A DNA stretch of 64,000 bases. Source: Paenibacillus sabuli (lineage in GTDB: Bacteria; Bacillota; Bacilli; Paenibacillales; Paenibacillaceae). Each line of letters begins with the position of its first letter. Position 1 is the first letter of the stretch. The position numbers and the translations under genes were made by a program. The notes under the pieces are model-generated. The model did not search any database, was not told the DNA's origin, and saw only the letters and a program-made list of their open reading frames with translations. Location: positions 1 through 64,000 of the forward strand of contig NZ_JACXIZ010000008.1 of NCBI RefSeq assembly GCF_014705605.1, read 5' to 3'. Below are positions 60,481 through 64,000 of the stretch, piece by piece.

Positions 60481-61413
60481 TTAAAAAATGGACGTTTCGT
60501 TAATCCGCCTGGACAACCAATTGATAAAGAGCAGCATAGCCAGATTAATGCAATTGTTGAACAAACCGACAGCCGCAGCAAAGCCATACTGCGCACCTTG
60601 AATTCCTGCCTTATAGACATAAGTGGCGATGACTTCAGAAGCTGAAATATTCAAATCGGTCTGCATGAGGAGCACTTTATCCACAGAGACGTTTAAAATA
60701 TGACCCATATTCAGGATCAACATCGTAACGATGACAGGCAAAATCCACGGGAGTTGAATCTTCATCATAATTTTGAATTTATTCGCGCCGTCTATACGCG
60801 CCGACTCGACAATGGAACCGTCGATGGAATTCAGGGCCGCCAAATACACAATCGCCGAAAATCCTACGTGCTGCCATAGATTCGTGATGATGTAAAGCGG
60901 CAGCACCATATCGTTTCTTCCAAAAAAGCTGATTGTCTCCTGACCGGTTAACCTCAGAAAAATATTGATGAGCCCTGTTTCTCCGTTGACAAACAGGTTA
61001 AGTATACCGATGACCACAACACCTGAAAGCAAGTGAGGTAAATAAGTAAAGGTCTGCGTAAATTTAGCCAATCGCTTGTTCACAGCGTTAAAAATCATAA
61101 GCGCCAGCATGATCGTAAACGGAAAAGCGATCAAATAGCTTCCTACACTTAACAGAACCGTGTTTTTCATGATGGTGCCAAACCAACCGGCGTTAAAAAA
61201 GCGGACAAAATGATCAAAGCCGATCCAATCGCCATTCAGATAATTAGCGCCGAGACGTGTGGTTTTAAATGCAATTTGCAAACCATACAAGGGCAAATAC
61301 GAGAACACAAACGTCACTGCAATGGCAGGAAGCAACATTACATAAAACTCCCAATTTGACAAAAAACCTTTTTTGATTTTTCTGGAGATCGGCAACCTTG
61401 CGGTTTCTGACAT
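60481..61413 (-). CDS. LplB-type ABC sugar transporter permease
   Basis: This 310-residue permease (MSETARLPISRKIKKGFLSNWEFYVMLLPAIAVTFVFSYLPLYGLQIAFK) has about six membrane segments and the coupling loop VESARIDGANKFKIMMKIQLPWILPVIV, in which the usual EAA reads ESA. The ATG at 61413 lies 11 bases after AAAGGAA; a TTG two codons upstream is an alternative start. It is the first gene of the transporter-enzyme operon, preceded by a cre-like site. Confidence 0.94.
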   Translation of the reverse strand: MSETARLPISRKIKKGFLSNWEFYVMLLPAIAVTFVFSYLPLYGLQIAFKTTRLGANYLNGDWIGFDHFVRFFNAGWFGTIMKNTVLLSVGSYLIAFPFTIMLALMIFNAVNKRLAKFTQTFTYLPHLLSGVVVIGILNLFVNGETGLINIFLRLTGQETISFFGRNDMVLPLYIITNLWQHVGFSAIVYLAALNSIDGSIVESARIDGANKFKIMMKIQLPWILPVIVTMLILNMGHILNVSVDKVLLMQTDLNISASEVIATYVYKAGIQGAQYGFAAAVGLFNNCINLAMLLFINWLSRRINETSIF

Positions 61414-61475
61414 GAACAATCAGTTCCTTTCTTATTGTGCATGATGAATGAATACAGGTCGATCTTACGCCGTCG

Positions 61476-61489
61476 GGAAAACGTTTACA
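61476..61489. promoter_or_regulatory. Candidate CcpA (cre) site
   Basis: The minus-strand sequence TGTAAACGTTTTCC matches the ideal cre palindrome TGTAAACGTTTACA at 12 of 14 positions. It lies about 65 bases upstream of the LplB-type permease start, where CcpA would repress the cluster when preferred sugars are present. Confidence 0.6.
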
Positions 61490-61629
61490 ATCTTCAAAAA
61501 GGAAATACCGGCCGCGACAGACTTCATTTTCTGCACATGCAAAAACGAAACAGCTCAAATGGATAGATGCGCTAAACAGCCTATTGCATATGCGGCATCG
61601 AATCATGAAAAAAAATCACGAAACGTCAA

Positions 61630-61674
61630 AGGAGCTGCGCAAGTTATAGTCGAATAACGATTGCATCAGCTCCT
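61630..61674 (-). terminator. Long hairpin after the FAD oxidoreductase gene
   Basis: AGGAGCTG (61630-61637) pairs with CAGCTCCT (61667-61674), and inner bases extend the stem (GCAA/TTGC, GTTAT/ATAAC) to leave a short loop. It starts 16 bases after the oxidoreductase stop. A T7 run occurs about 15 bases further on, so it is probably a terminator dividing this gene from the transporter operon. Confidence 0.5.
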
Positions 61675-61689
61675 CTGGCTTGTTCAATG

Positions 61690-63294
61690 CTAAAGCCGCT
61701 TGGCTTCTCCGAAATACCAATTTTTTCTTTTCCCTGCATAACTGGCATACGAATAGGAATTGCTCAGACGCGGCCAATCTCTTTCGACGCCCAGCTTGTC
61801 GAGACGGTATTGAAAATCTTCCAGCATGGTCCTGGTGTTGCGTACGGCGCGGGGAGACTCGCCCGTTTCAAGGCAATACGCCGCCAAGGCGCCTGCAGCT
61901 TCTCCAATGTTCCATTCGGTGGAATGAACCCGGAAGGAACCGTTCGTAACGTGAGTCGTACCGATGTTCTTGCAGGCAGGGATCAGGTTTTGAAGACGTA
62001 CGGGAATCAGTGCGCCCAAGGCAAGCTGCTGCACCCAATGCTGGCCATGCACAGCGGTTGTGATGTTCGGCCCTCCGTCTCTTCCCTTCTCATGAATATC
62101 AATCCGGTAACCGGATACGCCTACGCTGTCCATGTATTCAACCGGTCCGTCAGGATGCATGTCCATGCGGAAATCCTGTTCGCGTATCGTAAACTCGGCT
62201 TTTATCCTCCGGCTTTCACGGATATAAGGATGAGCGGCCAAACCATCGCTGGTATCGAAGACGTCGGATCTTGGCCTAAGCCCTTTGAACCCGAGTTCGG
62301 ACTGCAGATAATAGACCAGGGAGCGGGAAAGCGCTTTGGCCTCCTCAAGCGCGATTTGTTTTTCGGTCTGCGACACCCCGGCCAGTACGCCGCCGCGGTA
62401 TTCATTCCCGTTCATCAGAACGGTAAGATCGCTACCAAAAAAGGTCTGGTCAAAATTATCGCGGCAAAAATGCCTGCGAAAGTTCCATATGCTTTGCCGG
62501 TACGCGTCCTCGTCATGCTCCGCAAAAAGCCCGGCCATCGCACCGCTGCGTTCCGTTGTTGCCGTAATATGGGAAAATTGGGGACGGAATTTCTCATAAG
62601 ACACAGGCTTGGGAATCGTGAAGTCCTCATCCGGGTGATGTGAAAGCGCGATCAGATGCGTAAACGGCTGTTGCTTGAGAGGCTCGGCCTCTCCTTCCAA
62701 AGCCAAAGGTTCGCCTGTCTGGCTGATGCTTTCGGCACCCGTGACATGCTCCGCCCCGCACATGGGCAGAAGATCGCCCAATTCCGTTGCGTCCAGGATA
62801 TAGTTGGCGGTTATCGTAACCTGCTCTCCATGGACGGATTGAAATTCCACCGCCTGGATCCTATCGCCGGTTAACACGGCTTGGACGGGGGCCAGTCTCT
62901 TGAAGATGGACAAAAGACCTGCCGACCGGTACGGGGCAAGCATCTCCTCCAACACGGCCTCGCCTACCCGCGGTTCAAAGCCAAGAGCGCTTACCCAACA
63001 CGCTCCCGGATTCAAGGTTAAATCCTGCCGGGCCTTTTCATTCATGGGATAATTTCTGCGGTAATAATCCCTGACCTTGCTTCGGAATGTCAGGTAGCTG
63101 CGGGTGTGGCCGAATTTTTCGATCCATGGATGCTCGTCCAGCGGTACGCCCTGCCCTGTTGCCTGCCCGCCAATCCAGCCCGTCTCTTCTGTCAGGATCA
63201 CGCGTTTTCCCATCTTGACGGCGGACAGTGCTGCGGATACTCCCCCAAAGCTCGCGCCTACAACCAGTATGTCTGTTTGATATTCGATGATGAT
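61690..63294 (-). CDS. FAD-dependent oxidoreductase with apparent ATC start codon
   Basis: This flavoprotein of the FAD_oxidored type is about 534 residues long. The dinucleotide-binding start TDILVVGASFGGVSAALSAVKMGKRVILTEETGWIGGQATGQG is complete only if translation begins upstream of the ATG at 63213. The frame is closed by TAG at 63300-63298, and between that stop and the motif there is no ATG, GTG or TTG. Three ATC codons (63294-63286) stand 6 bases after a perfect AGGAGG (63306-63301), so the first ATC is the best start. Conserved distal parts are TANYILDATELGDLLPMCG, RGGVLAGVSQTE and ACKNIGTTHVTNGSFRVHSTEWNIGEAAG. It is co-oriented with the Asp-box cluster. Oxidation of a sugar or glycoside is inferred from context. 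Confidence 0.82.
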   Translation of the reverse strand: MIIEYQTDILVVGASFGGVSAALSAVKMGKRVILTEETGWIGGQATGQGVPLDEHPWIEKFGHTRSYLTFRSKVRDYYRRNYPMNEKARQDLTLNPGACWVSALGFEPRVGEAVLEEMLAPYRSAGLLSIFKRLAPVQAVLTGDRIQAVEFQSVHGEQVTITANYILDATELGDLLPMCGAEHVTGAESISQTGEPLALEGEAEPLKQQPFTHLIALSHHPDEDFTIPKPVSYEKFRPQFSHITATTERSGAMAGLFAEHDEDAYRQSIWNFRRHFCRDNFDQTFFGSDLTVLMNGNEYRGGVLAGVSQTEKQIALEEAKALSRSLVYYLQSELGFKGLRPRSDVFDTSDGLAAHPYIRESRRIKAEFTIREQDFRMDMHPDGPVEYMDSVGVSGYRIDIHEKGRDGGPNITTAVHGQHWVQQLALGALIPVRLQNLIPACKNIGTTHVTNGSFRVHSTEWNIGEAAGALAAYCLETGESPRAVRNTRTMLEDFQYRLDKLGVERDWPRLSNSYSYASYAGKRKNWYFGEAKRL

Positions 63295-63478
63295 GCTCTA
63301 CCTCCTGTCGTCATGCTGTCGTCATTGTAAGACGAGTAGAAAGGCAGAAACAATGGGCGATTCAGAAACTGGCGGTTCCTCATAACCTCCATTTCGCATA
63401 GGCAGAAAATTCAACCGGCCTCGCTTCTATTTCTATATGGCCGATTGCAGCGATCGCTTTGACAAGTAGCTTGGGGTG

Positions 63479-64000
63479 CTACTCATCCTTTTTTTTATTT
63501 TCTTGATGAGCCAGGCGATAAGCGCCCGGGGTCAAGCCTGTTTCTTTTTTAAATCCCCTTGAAAAGTTTGTTACGTCAATCTTGCCGATTTTTTGAACGA
63601 TCACAGCCAGGCTGTCATTTGTTGTAAGTAGCAGTTCCTTCGCCTTTTCAATTTTAAGAGAATTGACATACTCGGACAGCGTTTGTCCTGTATGCGTTTT
63701 GAAAATACTCCGCAAGTATTGAACGGACATCGAAAACCGATCTGCCAGCGAGCTTATTTGAAATTCATATTTCAAGCCATTTTCATTGATGTATTGCAAA
63801 ATCTCCTCGATGAGTTGATCGGATTGCTGCTTCTTGTGGCTATTTAAAAAATCTGAAATTTTTTGAAAAACTTGTTCGATTAATTCAATCAAATCATCTA
63901 CAGTCTGGAAGTTTTCGATTTCCAAAATATCGAATCCGTAATCCAGCGTATTGGAATAAGCCGTATCCAGTAAAATGGACAGACGTTTAAAGTATTGGAT
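63479..64000 (-). CDS. AraC-family regulator, C-terminal part (cut by right window edge)
   Basis: The frame is open to the window end (174 codons to the stop at 63479), so the N-terminal part lies outside. The visible part has a helical linker (LIELIEQVFQKISDFLNSHKKQQSDQLIEEILQYINENG) and an AraC double helix-turn-helix (FQISSLADRFSMSVQYLRSIFKTHTGQTLSEYVNSLKIEKAKELL and LAVIVQKIGKIDVTNFSRGFKKETGLTPGAYR). The linker plus HTH resembles the C-terminus of Cache/AraC regulators such as the one at 31806-34067. It lies 184 bases upstream of the FAD oxidoreductase in the same direction and probably regulates the Asp-box cluster. Nothing else was recognised in 63295-63478 except the AGGAGG of the oxidoreductase. 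Confidence 0.9.
   Translation of the reverse strand: MQYFKRLSILLDTAYSNTLDYGFDILEIENFQTVDDLIELIEQVFQKISDFLNSHKKQQSDQLIEEILQYINENGLKYEFQISSLADRFSMSVQYLRSIFKTHTGQTLSEYVNSLKIEKAKELLLTTNDSLAVIVQKIGKIDVTNFSRGFKKETGLTPGAYRLAHQENKKKDE

Overview
The window looks like chromosomal DNA of a GC-rich member of the Paenibacillaceae (Paenibacillus or Cohnella type). The evidence is the strong AGGAGG-type ribosome binding sites, the many LplA/LplB/YtcP-type sugar ABC transporters with lipoprotein binding proteins, the large membrane-anchored Cache/AraC regulators, a YdjO-type cold-inducible protein, 7-1-7 Fur boxes and a cre-like site. This assignment is inferred from gene content. The left 50 kb is very GC rich; about 53-64 kb is visibly less so, which fits a more recently acquired module. 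No rRNA, tRNA, insertion sequence, phage or CRISPR was seen.

Layout. (1) 1-5.6 kb, minus strand: a purine-type molybdenum hydroxylase operon (amidohydrolase, XdhC, MocA-like, FAD subunit, Mo subunit cut by the left edge) behind a good promoter at 5.6 kb. (2) 6.1-10.1 kb: uxaC and a Gfo/Idh/MocA oxidoreductase, divergent from an AraC regulator. (3) 10.5-16.1 kb: a Fur-type iron-siderophore uptake unit (binding lipoprotein, two permeases, nitroreductase-like protein, Btr-like AraC/binding-protein fusion) with no ATPase gene. (4) 16.3-34.1 kb: a ten-gene minus-strand run (binding protein, two permeases, second binding protein, large unassigned glycosidase-like protein, two tandem GHL6-like proteins, tartronate semialdehyde reductase, enolase-superfamily sugar-acid dehydratase, 2-hydroxyacid dehydrogenase), divergent from a Cache/AraC regulator. 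It reads as uptake, cleavage and oxidation of an acidic glycan. (5) 34.1-43.3 kb: GH51 and GH42-like enzymes, then a second operon FAH - malate synthase G - IclR - GH43 with a clear promoter and a 16-bp palindrome in its leader. (6) 43.6-49.7 kb: an acetyl-xylan-esterase-like hydrolase, AbfA-type GH51, a divergent ArsR-like regulator and a GH36 alpha-galactosidase. (7) 49.7-50.5 kb: a repeat-rich spacer with an exact 50-bp tandem array. (8) 50.5-64 kb: ydjO, then a minus-strand cluster of AraC regulator (cut by the right edge), FAD oxidoreductase, two permeases, binding protein, a 1531-residue secreted Asp-box protein, a two-domain FAH-family protein and a broken yhcH-family gene.

Together the window is mostly a plant-polysaccharide island: arabinoxylan enzymes (two GH51, GH43, GH42-like, esterase, GH36) plus two less familiar glycan loci (sections 4 and 8), feeding uronate, aldarate and glyoxylate metabolism (UxaC, sugar-acid dehydratase, GarR, malate synthase G). 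The most unusual items are the GHL6/unassigned-glycosidase aldarate locus, the Asp-box cluster with altered FAH metal ligands, a gene whose only well-placed start is ATC, a fused head-and-tail relic of an esterase gene, and three separate families of intergenic repeats.
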